Shown here one piece after another: positions 1-10,295 of a DNA stretch of 24,499 nt. This DNA comes from Hydrogenophilales bacterium (GTDB taxonomy: Bacteria; Pseudomonadota; Gammaproteobacteria; Burkholderiales; Thiobacillaceae), in the NCBI GenBank assembly GCA_016719465.1, contig JADJYY010000037.1, positions 1 to 24,499 on the forward strand. The letters are read 5' to 3'. Each line of letters opens with the position of its first letter. Positions within the stretch are counted from its first letter, which is position 1. The notes beneath the pieces were generated by a model, which was not told the DNA's origin, searched no databases, and was given only the letters and a program-made list of their open reading frames with translations. Made by a program: the position numbers and the translations under genes.

Positions 1-1670
<1,670 letters not shown>

Positions 1671-1776
1671 TTGAATACTCAAGGGTAATCAAACCCAGAA
1701 CTTCTTCTTCCCTTTATCTGAACACACCGTTCAGACCTAATTCAGGATCGCTGACCCAGTCAGCATCAAACAGTTA
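1671..1776 (+). other. 23S-5S internal transcribed spacer
   Basis: Spacer between the 23S and 5S genes. It holds a small inverted repeat, tgaac...gttca, around 1721-1735 and no tRNA gene. It would be removed during rRNA processing. Confidence 0.7.
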
Positions 1777-1892
1777 TGTCTGGCGACCATAGCGGGCGGT
1801 CCCACCCCTTCCCTTCCCGAACAGGACCGTGAAACGCCCCTGCGCCAATGATAGTCGGCATCTCGCCGGCGAAAGTAGGTCATCGCCAGACT
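1777..1892 (+). rRNA. rrf: 5S ribosomal RNA
   Basis: About 116 nt. The ends pair as gtctggcg (from 1778) with cgccagac (to 1891), forming helix I. Internal landmarks are gcggtcccacccc, cccgaacaggaccgtgaaacgcc and aaagtaggtcatcgcc, typical of betaproteobacterial 5S rRNA. It sits downstream of 23S and upstream of a strong hairpin terminator, as expected for the last gene of an rRNA operon. The end positions are estimated from the pairing of helix I. Confidence 0.95.
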
Positions 1893-1904
1893 CCCTCCTC
1901 CTAA

Positions 1905-1930
1905 AACGCCCCATCCCTCGATGGGGCGTT
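1905..1930. terminator. Bidirectional intrinsic terminator between 5S rRNA and xseA
   Basis: An 11-bp perfect stem, aacgccccatc / gatggggcgtt, with a 4-nt cctc loop. On the minus strand the stem runs into TTTTAGG, a good U-tract for ending xseA transcription. On the plus strand it is followed by cccgtttgt, a weaker tract, which would end the rRNA operon. The placement between two converging units supports use in both directions. Confidence 0.85.
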
Positions 1931-1955
1931 CCCGTTTGTAAGGGGCGATCCGCTC

Positions 1956-3303
1956 TCACGGCCTGTCGCTATCGATCTTCTTAACTTCGCTGCTGAAGCC
2001 GCCAGAGGACAGGGTCACGTCAACCGACTGCCCGACGACCAGCTGGTCGGCTCGATGAACAATTCTTCCGTTACCGTCCCTGACGAGGCTGTACCCCCTG
2101 CCAAGCACCGCGACCGGGTTCAGCAATTCCAGCTGGCCTGACAGGCTGACGAGTTTTTCCCGCCTGGCACGCAAATCCTCGGTAACCGCATGCTCCAGCC
2201 GCGCCGCCAACTTTGCCTGCCGTTGCCGAATATCTCCCATCACCTCGCCAGGATGTTTCATGCGGCGCCACAGGCCTGTCCACAGATCGCCCTTTGCTCT
2301 TGAAATGTGCTGGATGGCGCCAGCGAGGCGCCAGCTCAGGTGCGTGATGCGCTGACGCCGCAAGGCGATTCGTGCTTCCGGTTGAGTCAGACGTCGCTTC
2401 AGACCGTCGACCACCTGGGCCAGGGAGTTCGTCTTTCTCGATAGGGCCTGGTCCAGTCGCGCTTGCAAGTGGAGCAGATGCTGCACCAGATCCGATGCCG
2501 AGGGCGTGGCCAATTGGGCTGCGGCTGTCGGCGTCGGGGCGCGCAGATCGGCGACAAAATCGGCGATGGTGAAGTCGGTTTCATGGCCAATCCCGGTAAC
2601 GATCGGGATCGCGCAGATTGCGATCGCCCTGGCAACAGCTTCGTCATTGAAGCCACGAAGATCCTCCAGGCTGCCGCCTCCGCGCACGAGCAGCAGGACA
2701 TCGCATCGCCCATGCCCGTCGGCCGAGGCGATGGCCTGGCCTAGGCCTTGTGCCGCATCTTCGCCTTGCACGGGCGCGGGATACAAAATGACCGAACATG
2801 TGGGCCAGCGGGCCCGCAGCGTGATCAAGACATCCCGCAGGGCGGCGGCCTGGGGTGAGGTAATGATGCCGATTGTCTTGGGATAACGCGGTAGCGGCCG
2901 TTTCCTTTCCCGGGCAAAGAGGCCCTCGGCCTCCAGCTTGGCCTTCAGTCGCAAGAAAGCCTCGAACAAGGAACCTTGGCCCGCTTTTCGCATGGCGTCG
3001 GTCAACAAACTGGTAATCCCCGCGAGCTTCATACAAGGTAGGTTGGCCCCGGAGCTCCACGCGATCGCCATCGCGGGGCGTCCAGTCGACGAACTGGTTT
3101 CGTGTCCTGAACATGACGCACCGGACGCCCGCCTCACTATCCTTGAGCGTGAAGTACCAGTGCCCTGATGCCGCGCGGCTGAAATTGGAAATCTCCCCCC
3201 CGACCCAGCAGGATGGAACACTCTTTTCCAGGGCGGAGCGAGCCAGACGATTCAGCTCGCCGACGGTAAGGACTTTGGACACCGGGTCTGACGTTGAGAT
3301 CAT
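1956..3303 (-). pseudogene. xseA: Exodeoxyribonuclease VII large subunit, with a +1 frameshift
   Basis: XseA forms exonuclease VII with XseB and degrades single-stranded DNA. The N-terminal part reads from ATG at 3303 (MISTSDPVSKVLTVGELN) through the OB-fold segment WVGGEISNFSRAASGHWYF to YEARGDYQ. The catalytic part then continues in another frame from LLTDAMRKAGQGSLFEAF through ITSPQAAALRDV, VRGGGSLEDL, GHETDFTIADFVADLRAPTPTAAA and the late motif GRGYSLVRDGNGRIV to the stop at 1956. The frames meet at the TTT read on the minus strand (plus positions 3007-3009). Removing one T restores a continuous 448-residue protein, close to the E. coli length of about 456. Either the gene is inactivated or the base is an assembly error. 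The rest of the sequence is well conserved with no other lesion, which favours a recent event or an error. Confidence 0.9.
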
Positions 3304-3527
3304 TGGGATTCAGGGAGGCATTGTCGAGTTGTCGACACCATCGGTCATGGAGAAGTCAAGATCTATCCACACGGTTTTCATCGGATGCCCCATGAAATGT
3401 CCGGCCTTTGTCCTCGGAGAAAAGGCTGGTCAAGTGATTGATTCACATGAAGGCACCAGGGACAGAATAATGCTTTATGAAGGATGGGCAGTGGTGTGGG
3501 AAAAAAACAATGCTGTCCATGAGAAGC

Positions 3528-3548
3528 TTATGCACAAAGTTATCCACA
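3528..3548 (+). promoter_or_regulatory. Pair of consensus DnaA boxes
   Basis: TTATGCACA at 3528-3536 and TTATCCACA at 3540-3548 both fit the DnaA box consensus TTATNCACA exactly. They lie in the same orientation, 12 bp apart from start to start. One-mismatch relatives flank them: CTATCCACA at 3363-3371, and TTCTCCACA on the minus strand at 3653-3661. Binding by DnaA is an inference from the consensus. Confidence 0.6.
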
Positions 3549-3726
3549 GAGCTTGTGGAGTTTTCAACAGTCGAGGCGACCCGAGTGAGGCAATCCAGGT
3601 CTTCGATGCGAGATCTCGATTCTCGCCGGACCGGACGGACAAGTGAGGCCTCTGTGGAGAATCCATGATCAGGCAGTTCGATGATTTTTCTATTCGTGAA
3701 ATAGTGGTATGTTTGCTCTTTTATGT

Positions 3727-3746
3727 ACGGCGGCCAAGGCCGCCGT
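3727..3746 (+). promoter_or_regulatory. GC-rich hairpin in the argD leader
   Basis: A perfect 9-bp inverted repeat, acggcggcc / ggccgccgt, separated by aa (effectively a CAAG-type tetraloop), 28 nt before the argD ATG. The downstream tatgttttctt is moderately T-rich, so this could be a leader attenuator or a weak terminator. No leader peptide rich in Arg codons was recognised. Confidence 0.45.
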
Positions 3747-3774
3747 TATGTTTTCTTCGGCGGTTGGAATACTT

Positions 3775-4947
3775 ATGTCTGATTACCTGATGCAAACCTA
3801 TGCCCGTCAGCCCGTTGCCTTCCTGCGTGGAGAGGGGGCCTGGCTGTACGACGAGCGCGGCGATAAATACCTGGATGCCCTGGCGGGCGTGGCGGTGAAT
3901 GGCCTGGGCCATGCGCATCCAAGGCTGGCCCGTGCCCTATGCGAGCAGGCCGCGCGGCTGATCCACACATCGAATATCTACCGCATTCCGTTGCAGGAGC
4001 AATTGGCGGAGCGTTTGTGCCACCTTTCCGGCATGGAGCGGGCGTTCTTCTGCAACTCCGGCGCGGAGGCCAACGAGGCGGCCATCAAGATCGCCCGCTT
4101 GCACGGCCACAACCGGGGCATCGAGAACCCCGCCATCGTGGTCATGGAAAAGAGCTTTCACGGCCGCACCATGGCGACGCTTTCCGCCACCGGCAATCGC
4201 AAGGTCCAGGCCGGCTTCGAGCCCCTGGTGACAGGCTTCGTGCGCGTCCCCTTCGGCGACGCGGAGGCCGTGGACAAGCTGGCGGAATACCACAAGAACA
4301 TCGTTGCCGTGCTGGTGGAGCCCTACCAGGGCGAAGGCGGCGTCAACATTCCCGAGGCCGGCTACCTGGCCAAGCTGCGCCACATTTGCGACCGCAACGG
4401 CTGGCTGTTGATGCTGGACGAGGTCCAGACCGGCATCGGCCGCACCGGCAAGTGGTTCGCCTTCCAGCATACCGAGATCCAGCCGGACGTGATGAGCCTG
4501 GCCAAGGGCCTGGGCTCCGGCGTGCCCGTTGGCGCCTGCCTGGCGCGCGGCGTCGCCGCCGAGACTTTCGTGCCGGGCAAGCATGGCTCCACCTTTGGTG
4601 GTGGCCCCCTGGCCTGCACCGCGGCACTGACCACGCTGCAAGTCATGGACGAAGACGGCCTGCTCGCCCACGCCGACCAATTGGGCGCATTCATTCGCGC
4701 GGATCTCTCCGATCGGCTCCAGGGGCACGCCGGAGTCCGGGCCATTCGTGGCCAGGGCCTGATGATCGGCATCGAACTGGATCGGCCCTGCGGCGATTTG
4801 GTGAAGATGGCCCTGGCCGAGAAACTGCTCATCAACGTGACCAACGACACCGTGGTCCGGCTGCTGCCGCCACTGGTCATGAAGCGAGAGGAGGCGGCCC
4901 TGCTCACGGAGAAACTTGCGGAACTTATCCGCGTGTTCCTGGGATGA
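3775..4947 (+). CDS. argD: Acetylornithine aminotransferase
   Basis: A PLP-dependent class III aminotransferase of 390 residues that converts N-acetylglutamate semialdehyde to N-acetylornithine in arginine synthesis; ArgD enzymes often also act in lysine synthesis. Visible motifs are FFCNSGAEANEAAIK (about 91-105), SFHGRTMATLSATG (127-140), LVEPYQGEGGVN (180-191), LLMLDEVQTGIGRTG (211-225) with the PLP-contacting Asp, and the Schiff-base lysine K244 in SLAKGLGSGVPVG. The ATG at 3775 (MSDYLMQTYARQPV) fits the family N-terminus; an upstream in-frame ATG at 3709 would add 22 unrelated residues across the leader hairpin. The stop overlaps the argF start as ATGA, which suggests translational coupling. 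Confidence 0.96.
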   Translation: MSDYLMQTYARQPVAFLRGEGAWLYDERGDKYLDALAGVAVNGLGHAHPRLARALCEQAARLIHTSNIYRIPLQEQLAERLCHLSGMERAFFCNSGAEANEAAIKIARLHGHNRGIENPAIVVMEKSFHGRTMATLSATGNRKVQAGFEPLVTGFVRVPFGDAEAVDKLAEYHKNIVAVLVEPYQGEGGVNIPEAGYLAKLRHICDRNGWLLMLDEVQTGIGRTGKWFAFQHTEIQPDVMSLAKGLGSGVPVGACLARGVAAETFVPGKHGSTFGGGPLACTAALTTLQVMDEDGLLAHADQLGAFIRADLSDRLQGHAGVRAIRGQGLMIGIELDRPCGDLVKMALAEKLLINVTNDTVVRLLPPLVMKREEAALLTEKLAELIRVFLG

Positions 4948-5879
4948 GCGCCATGGCCGCGCCGCACAAGCACTTCCTGCAATTCAAGGACTTCAGCCGG
5001 GATGAACTGCAACACCTGTTTGCCCGCACCCGCGTCATCAAGGAACGCTTCAAGGCCTACCAGCCTTACCACCCCTTGGCGGATCGCACCCTGGCGATGA
5101 TCTTCGAGAAAAGCTCCACCCGCACCCGGCTGTCCTTCGAGGCCGGCATGCGCCAGTTGGGTGGTTCGGCCATCTATCTGAATACCCGCGACACCCAGTT
5201 GGGCCGGGGCGAGCCGGTGGAAGACGCGGCCGAGGTCATCTCGCGCATGGTGGATATCGTCATGATCCGCACCTTCGAACAGGACATCATCGAGCGTTTC
5301 GCCGCCCATTCCCGGGTGCCGGTGATCAACGGCCTCACCAACGAATATCACCCTTGCCAGATCCTGGCCGACATCTTTACCTTCATCGAGCGGCAAGGCC
5401 CCATCCAGGGCAAGACCGTGGCCTGGATCGGCGATTCCAACAACATGTGCAATACCTGGCTGCAGGCCGCCGAGGTGCTGGATTTCAATGTCCACGTCTC
5501 GACGCCGCCGGGCTACGAGGTGGAACCGGAGCGCGCCGGCCTGTTCGGCACCGACCACTACGAGGATTTCGCCGATCCCATGGATGCCTGCCGGGATGCC
5601 GACCTGGTGACCACCGACGTGTGGACCAGCATGGGTTTCGAGGCGGAAAACGCCGAGCGCATGAAGGCCTTCGCCGACTGGCAAGTGGACGGGGAGATGA
5701 TGCGGGTGGCGCGCAAGGATGCCTTGTTCATGCATTGCCTACCCGCCCATCGCGGCGAGGAGGTGGCGGCGGAAGTCATCGACGGTCCCCAGTCCGTGGT
5801 CTGGGACGAGGCGGAGAACCGGCTGCATGCCCAGAAGGCCCTGCTGGAATACCTGCTGCGCGGCCGCATCGAGCAATGA
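4944..5879 (+). CDS. argF: Ornithine carbamoyltransferase
   Basis: Joins carbamoyl phosphate and ornithine to give citrulline; 311 residues, the usual size for the anabolic enzyme. The carbamoyl-phosphate loop STRTR is at 58-62 (FEKSSTRTRLSFE), HPCQ at 136-139, the SMG ornithine loop in DVWTSMGFE at about 225-233, and the catalytic HCLP at 264-267. The start ATG at 4944 overlaps the argD stop by ATGA; a second ATG at 4953 (MAAPHKH) is an equally possible start. Gene order argD-argF-argG matches successive use in arginine synthesis, all on one strand with almost no gaps, so one transcript is likely. Confidence 0.97.
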   Translation: MSAMAAPHKHFLQFKDFSRDELQHLFARTRVIKERFKAYQPYHPLADRTLAMIFEKSSTRTRLSFEAGMRQLGGSAIYLNTRDTQLGRGEPVEDAAEVISRMVDIVMIRTFEQDIIERFAAHSRVPVINGLTNEYHPCQILADIFTFIERQGPIQGKTVAWIGDSNNMCNTWLQAAEVLDFNVHVSTPPGYEVEPERAGLFGTDHYEDFADPMDACRDADLVTTDVWTSMGFEAENAERMKAFADWQVDGEMMRVARKDALFMHCLPAHRGEEVAAEVIDGPQSVVWDEAENRLHAQKALLEYLLRGRIEQ

Positions 5880-5883
5880 AGCG

Positions 5884-6111
5884 ATGAACATCGCCTACTT
5901 CAAGGACCGGGATGCCCTTTACCTGGAACTGTCGCCGGAGGATCCGGCCCATGCCTGGGAAGCCCAGGAAGGCATCGTCATCAATCTTTCCGAGGACGGC
6001 CGGGTGGTGGGCATCGAGATCGAGCATGCCAGCCAGAGAGCGGATCTTTCCATGCTGCGGGTCGGCGACTTCCCGGGCGAGGTCCACGCCGTCGAAGGCT
6101 CGGCCCATTGA
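5884..6111 (+). CDS. DUF2283 family small protein
   Basis: A 75-residue protein starting 4 nt after the argF stop. It shows the DUF2283 pattern: an aromatic/acidic opening (MNIAYFKDRDALYLEL), then GIVINLSEDGRVVGIEIEHASQRA, the region usually seen as dGvild.dedG.vvGiEIl.AS. The family has no established function. The tight spacing inside the arg operon and its full-length pattern suggest it is expressed with argF and argG. It lacks a signal peptide or membrane segment, so it is presumably cytoplasmic. Confidence is high that it is a gene and low about its role. Confidence 0.85.
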   Translation: MNIAYFKDRDALYLELSPEDPAHAWEAQEGIVINLSEDGRVVGIEIEHASQRADLSMLRVGDFPGEVHAVEGSAH

Positions 6112-6166
6112 AAATAGAAGGCGGGCCGGATGCCCCGGCGCGCGGAATTGGTAGCAAGGACGAGCA

Positions 6167-7396
<1,230 letters not shown>

Positions 7397-7398
7397 TC

Positions 7399-7710
7399 AT
7401 GTCTCAATTCGACAATGTCGCCGTCATCAAGAAGGCCAACGTCTATTTCGATGGCAAGTGCGTTTCGCACACCGTGCAACTGGCGGATGGCACGCGGAAA
7501 TCAATCGGCGTGATCCTGCCCGCAACCCTGACCTTCAATACCGGCGTGCCGGAAATCATGGAAACCGTGTCCGGTTCCTGCCGGGTGCGCCTGAAGGGTG
7601 AGTCGGACTGGAAGGAATACGGCGAGGGGCAGAGTTTCAACGTGCCCGGCAACTCCAGCTTCGATATCGAGGTGCGGGAGCCTTACCACTACGTCTGCCA
7701 CTTTGGTTGA
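7399..7710 (+). CDS. ppnP: Pyrimidine/purine nucleoside phosphorylase
   Basis: A small cupin of 103 residues of the PpnP/YaiE (former DUF1255) family, which phosphorolyses several nucleosides to the free base and ribose-1-phosphate. Family signatures are ANVYFDGKCVSHTVQLADGTRKSIGVILP (about 13-41), the cupin segment ETVSGSCRVRL and GQSFNVPGNSSFDIEV near the C-terminus. The length equals the usual one of about 94-105. It starts 2 nt after the argG stop, with GGAGGAAG upstream inside argG, so it is probably translated from the arg transcript. No functional link to arginine synthesis is evident. Confidence 0.93.
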   Translation: MSQFDNVAVIKKANVYFDGKCVSHTVQLADGTRKSIGVILPATLTFNTGVPEIMETVSGSCRVRLKGESDWKEYGEGQSFNVPGNSSFDIEVREPYHYVCHFG

Positions 7711-7751
7711 AACAGCGCGGCTGAAACAGCACGGCTGAAGCAGCGGACGGG
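7711..7751 (+). repeat. Short 14-bp tandem repeat after ppnP
   Basis: aacagcgcggctga at 7711-7724 is followed directly by aacagcacggctga at 7725-7738 (one difference) and then a partial, diverged third unit, agcagcgga. It lies just after the ppnP stop; the last bases of ppnP (ttga) match the unit's end. Probably replication slippage, with no evident function. Confidence 0.6.
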
Positions 7752-7754
7752 GCG

Positions 7755-7771
7755 ACGGCTCGCGCCGTTTT
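7755..7771. terminator. Short hairpin terminator between ppnP and gmk
   Basis: The stem acggc / gccgt with loop tcgc is followed by TTTT at 7768-7771 on the plus strand. It sits between the converging ppnP and gmk genes, where a terminator is expected. The stem is short but GC-rich. Confidence 0.55.
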
Positions 7772-7777
7772 CCCGGG

Positions 7778-8389
7778 TCAGGCCAGCAGGCTCTCCAGCA
7801 GGCGGGCATGACGACGTGATTGGCTGTCCGTGACCAGCCGCCCCGCGCGGGTGATGGCCAGCAGGTCCGCCAGGGCTTCCTCGAAGCGGTCGTTCACCAC
7901 CAGGTAGTCGAACGCCAGGGCGTGGGAGATGTCCTCCCGCGCCGCCGCCATGCGCCGGGCGATCACCTCGGCGCTGTCCGTGCCGCGGCCTTCCAGGCGA
8001 CGGCGAAGTTCCGCGATCGAGGGGGGCAGGATGAAGATGGAACGGGCCTCGGGCATCAACCTGCGCACCTGGGCCGCCCCCTGCCAGTCGATTTCCAGCA
8101 GGATGTCCCGGCCCCCGGCCATCTCGGCCTCGATCCAGGGCTGGGAGGTGCCGTAGTAATTGCCGTACACCTCGGCGCTTTCCAGGAACTCCCCCCTGTC
8201 CAGCCTGGCCTGGAAGTCCTCCCGGCTGACGAAGTGGTAATGGACGCCGTCCACCTCACCGGTTCGAGGCGGACGGGTGGTGTAGGAAACCGACAGGCGG
8301 ATGGCCGGATCCCGCTCCAGAAGTGCCTTCACCAGGCTGGATTTGCCGGCCCCGGAGGGGGCCGTGACGATAACAAGCTGGCCGGGCAT
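7778..8389 (-). CDS. gmk: Guanylate kinase
   Basis: Phosphorylates GMP to GDP with ATP; 203 residues, the usual size. The P-loop APSGAGKSSLVKAL is at about 10-23, followed by the GMP-binding block SVSYTTRPPRTGEVDGVHYHFVS, then FLESAEVYGNYYGTS, the DILLEIDWQGAAQVR segment and the LID-like REDISHALAFDYLVVND. The ATG at 8389 (MPGQLVIVTAPSG) matches the family start. It lies 11 bp downstream of yicC on the minus strand, the common yicC-gmk order in proteobacteria. rpoZ, often next, is not here; ppnP converges instead. Confidence 0.97.
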   Translation of the reverse strand: MPGQLVIVTAPSGAGKSSLVKALLERDPAIRLSVSYTTRPPRTGEVDGVHYHFVSREDFQARLDRGEFLESAEVYGNYYGTSQPWIEAEMAGGRDILLEIDWQGAAQVRRLMPEARSIFILPPSIAELRRRLEGRGTDSAEVIARRMAAAREDISHALAFDYLVVNDRFEEALADLLAITRAGRLVTDSQSRRHARLLESLLA

Positions 8390-8400
8390 GGCGGGCTTCC

Positions 8401-9297
8401 TCACTCGATGTTCTGGATCTGTTCCCGCATCTGCTCGATCAGCACCTTGAGTTCCACCGAGGTCCGCGTGAGTTCCAGGGAAACGGACTTGGAGCCCAGG
8501 GTGTTGCTCTCCCGGTTGAGTTCCTGCATGAGGAAGTCCAGGCGCTTGCCGGCGGCGCCGCCAGCGTCGAGGACGCGGGCGACCTCGTCCAGGTGGGTGA
8601 GCAGGCGGTCCAGTTCCTCGTCCACGTCGATCTTCTGGGCGAAGAGCAGCACTTCCTGCTGGATACGGTCGTGATCCGGCGTGGGTAGCAGTTCCTCCAG
8701 TCGCTTGCTGAGCTTGTCGCGATAGGCGGCGACGATTTCCGGCGTGCGCGGGCGAATGCGGGCCACGTGCTCGCGTATGCCCGCCACCCGGTCGAGGATC
8801 ACGGCCTTCAGCTTTTCGCCTTCCCGCGCCCGGCTGGCGTTGAATTGCGCCAGGGCCGCCTCGGCCAGCCCGAGGGCGGCGGCGTGCAGGTCTTCCGGCT
8901 CGGGGCCGGTCTCTCCCAGCATGCCGGGCCAGCGCAGGATTTCCGCCACCGCCAGGGGGCGGGCCTGGGGAAACGCGGCCAGGGCGCTTGCGGATAGCCC
9001 CCCGAGTTGCTCGATCAGCGCGCCATTGAGGCTGTCGGGCAGGGCCGCATCCTCCCGGGCGGCGAAGTTGACGCGGCACTCCAGCTTGCCGCGTTTGACC
9101 TTTTCGCCGATGCGTTCCCGCAGGGCCGGCTCCAGGGCGCGGAAATCCTCGCCCATGCGGAAGGAGAGATCGAGGAAGCGGGAATTGACCGCCCGTAACT
9201 CGAGGGATAGCTGGCCGGCCGGGAGATCGGCCGTTTCCACCGCGTAGCCGGTCATGCTGCGCAGATTTTCGTTTCTTGTTTCCTTCATGGCCGCCAC
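8401..9297 (-). CDS. yicC: YicC family protein (DUF1732)
   Basis: About 298 residues. YicC proteins are endoribonuclease-like or RNase-associated factors linked to small-RNA turnover in E. coli. The conserved N-terminus SMTGYA is followed by ELRAVNSRFLDLSFRM, and the C-terminal DUF1732 part includes DEELDRLLTHLDEVARVL, KRLDFLMQELNRESNTLGSKS and VELKVLIEQMREQIQNIE. The start is uncertain: GTG at 9297 has AAGGA about 11 nt upstream; ATG at 9288 or the ATG of MTGYA are alternatives, and homologues usually have only 2-4 residues before SMTG. It is transcribed with gmk and divergently from the kinase gene. Confidence 0.93.
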   Translation of the reverse strand: MAAMKETRNENLRSMTGYAVETADLPAGQLSLELRAVNSRFLDLSFRMGEDFRALEPALRERIGEKVKRGKLECRVNFAAREDAALPDSLNGALIEQLGGLSASALAAFPQARPLAVAEILRWPGMLGETGPEPEDLHAAALGLAEAALAQFNASRAREGEKLKAVILDRVAGIREHVARIRPRTPEIVAAYRDKLSKRLEELLPTPDHDRIQQEVLLFAQKIDVDEELDRLLTHLDEVARVLDAGGAAGKRLDFLMQELNRESNTLGSKSVSLELTRTSVELKVLIEQMREQIQNIE

Positions 9298-9353
9298 GAT
9301 CTTGGTTATCCTTCGCTGATCCGAGACAAGCGCGCATCTTAACCCGCCGATAC

Positions 9354-10295
9354 ATGGCTGCCCAATTGACCGACCCTCTGGCTCATGGTTACCACCTGGC
9401 CGATTACGTCATCGATCGGCGTATCGGTGGCGGCGGGTTTTCCCTGGTCTATCTGGCCTTCGACATGGAAGGCCAGCCGGTGGCGATCAAGGAATACCTG
9501 CCCGGCGGCATCGTCAAGCGCGGCGAACTGGGGACGGTGGTGCCCATCTCCAGCGAAAAGGAGGCTTCCTTTCGCTACGGCATGAAATGCTTCTTCGACG
9601 AGGGCCGCGCCCTGGCCGGGATCCGCCACCCCAACGTGGTGAAGGTGGTGAATTTCTTCCGCGCCAACGACACGGTCTACATGGTGATGAAGTACGAGCA
9701 GGGAAAAACCCTGCAACGGCACATCACCGGGCTGGAAGAACCCATGCGCGAGACCTTCCTGCGCAGCGTGTTCATCCAGTTGCTCAATGGCCTGCGCGAG
9801 ATTCATGCCCACAAGATCCTGCACCTGGACATCAAGCCCTCCAACATCTACATCCGCGCCGACGGCTCCCCGGTGCTCATTGATTTCGGCGCGGCCCGCC
9901 AGGCCCTCAGCGAGGACATGCTGACCACATCGCCCATGTACACGCCGGGTTTCGCCGCCCCCGAGCAGTACAGCCAGCGCGACCGGCTCGGACCGTGGAC
10001 GGATATCTACAGCGTCGGCGCCACCATGTACGCCTGCATCGCCAAGGTGGCGCCGCCCCCCGCCAACGAGCGGGTGGAGAAGGACAAGCTCACCCCGGTG
10101 TCCAGGTCCCACGCCGGCCTGTATTCGAAGGGCCTGCTGGAACTGATCGAGGCCATGCTGAAGCTCAACTACACGGAACGACCCCAGAGCGTGTTCACGG
10201 TGCAGAAACGGCTCATCGCCATGGCCCAGGCCGCCAGAAGCCAGAAACCCACGCTGTTCGCGCTGATCAAGGAAAGGCTCACCAGGGAGCTATGA
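9354..10295 (+). CDS. Soluble Ser/Thr protein kinase (Hanks type)
   Basis: 313 residues, essentially only a kinase domain. Seen are the glycine loop RRIGGGGFSLVYLAF (22-36), the ATP-anchoring lysine K46 in VAIKEY, catalytic HLDIKPSN with D159, DFG at 177-179 (LIDFGAARQ), APEQY as the APE motif and DIYSVGATMYA. HRD is HLD, so it is a non-RD-type kinase, which often does not need activation-loop phosphorylation. There is no membrane segment or PASTA/sensor domain, so it should be cytoplasmic; its trigger is unknown. The ATG at 9354 has no clear Shine-Dalgarno. It overlaps the phosphatase gene by ATGA, a coupled antagonist pair. Substrates cannot be told from the sequence. Confidence 0.93.
   Translation: MAAQLTDPLAHGYHLADYVIDRRIGGGGFSLVYLAFDMEGQPVAIKEYLPGGIVKRGELGTVVPISSEKEASFRYGMKCFFDEGRALAGIRHPNVVKVVNFFRANDTVYMVMKYEQGKTLQRHITGLEEPMRETFLRSVFIQLLNGLREIHAHKILHLDIKPSNIYIRADGSPVLIDFGAARQALSEDMLTTSPMYTPGFAAPEQYSQRDRLGPWTDIYSVGATMYACIAKVAPPPANERVEKDKLTPVSRSHAGLYSKGLLELIEAMLKLNYTERPQSVFTVQKRLIAMAQAARSQKPTLFALIKERLTREL

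Larger units (their letters stand above)
3304..3774. other. Non-coding gap between xseA and argD with DnaA boxes
   Basis: A stretch of 471 bp without a convincing gene; the short ORFs in it have no recognisable features. It is more AT-rich than its surroundings. It contains two perfect DnaA boxes (3528-3536 and 3540-3548), near matches at 3363-3371 and 3653-3661 (reverse), a palindromic gtcgac block around 3330-3340, an A7 run near 3501-3507, an AT-rich segment 3679-3725 and a GC hairpin at 3727-3746. The divergent promoters of xseA and argD must lie here. Confidence 0.7.

Noticed and set aside
3304..3774. Chromosomal origin oriC
   Set aside because: DnaA boxes are present, but dnaA, dnaN, rpmH or gidA are not nearby, and box density is modest. 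A regulatory or titration site is the safer reading.
3939..4943. Long plus-strand open frame running through argD into argF (646 codons)
   Set aside because: Only its last 311 codons are ArgF. The earlier part is an Arg/Gly/Pro-rich shadow of argD in a GC-rich genome.
4362..5735. 457-codon ORF antisense to argD/argF
   Set aside because: It mirrors the coding frame of recognised genes and has His/Gly/Val-rich low-information sequence without family motifs.
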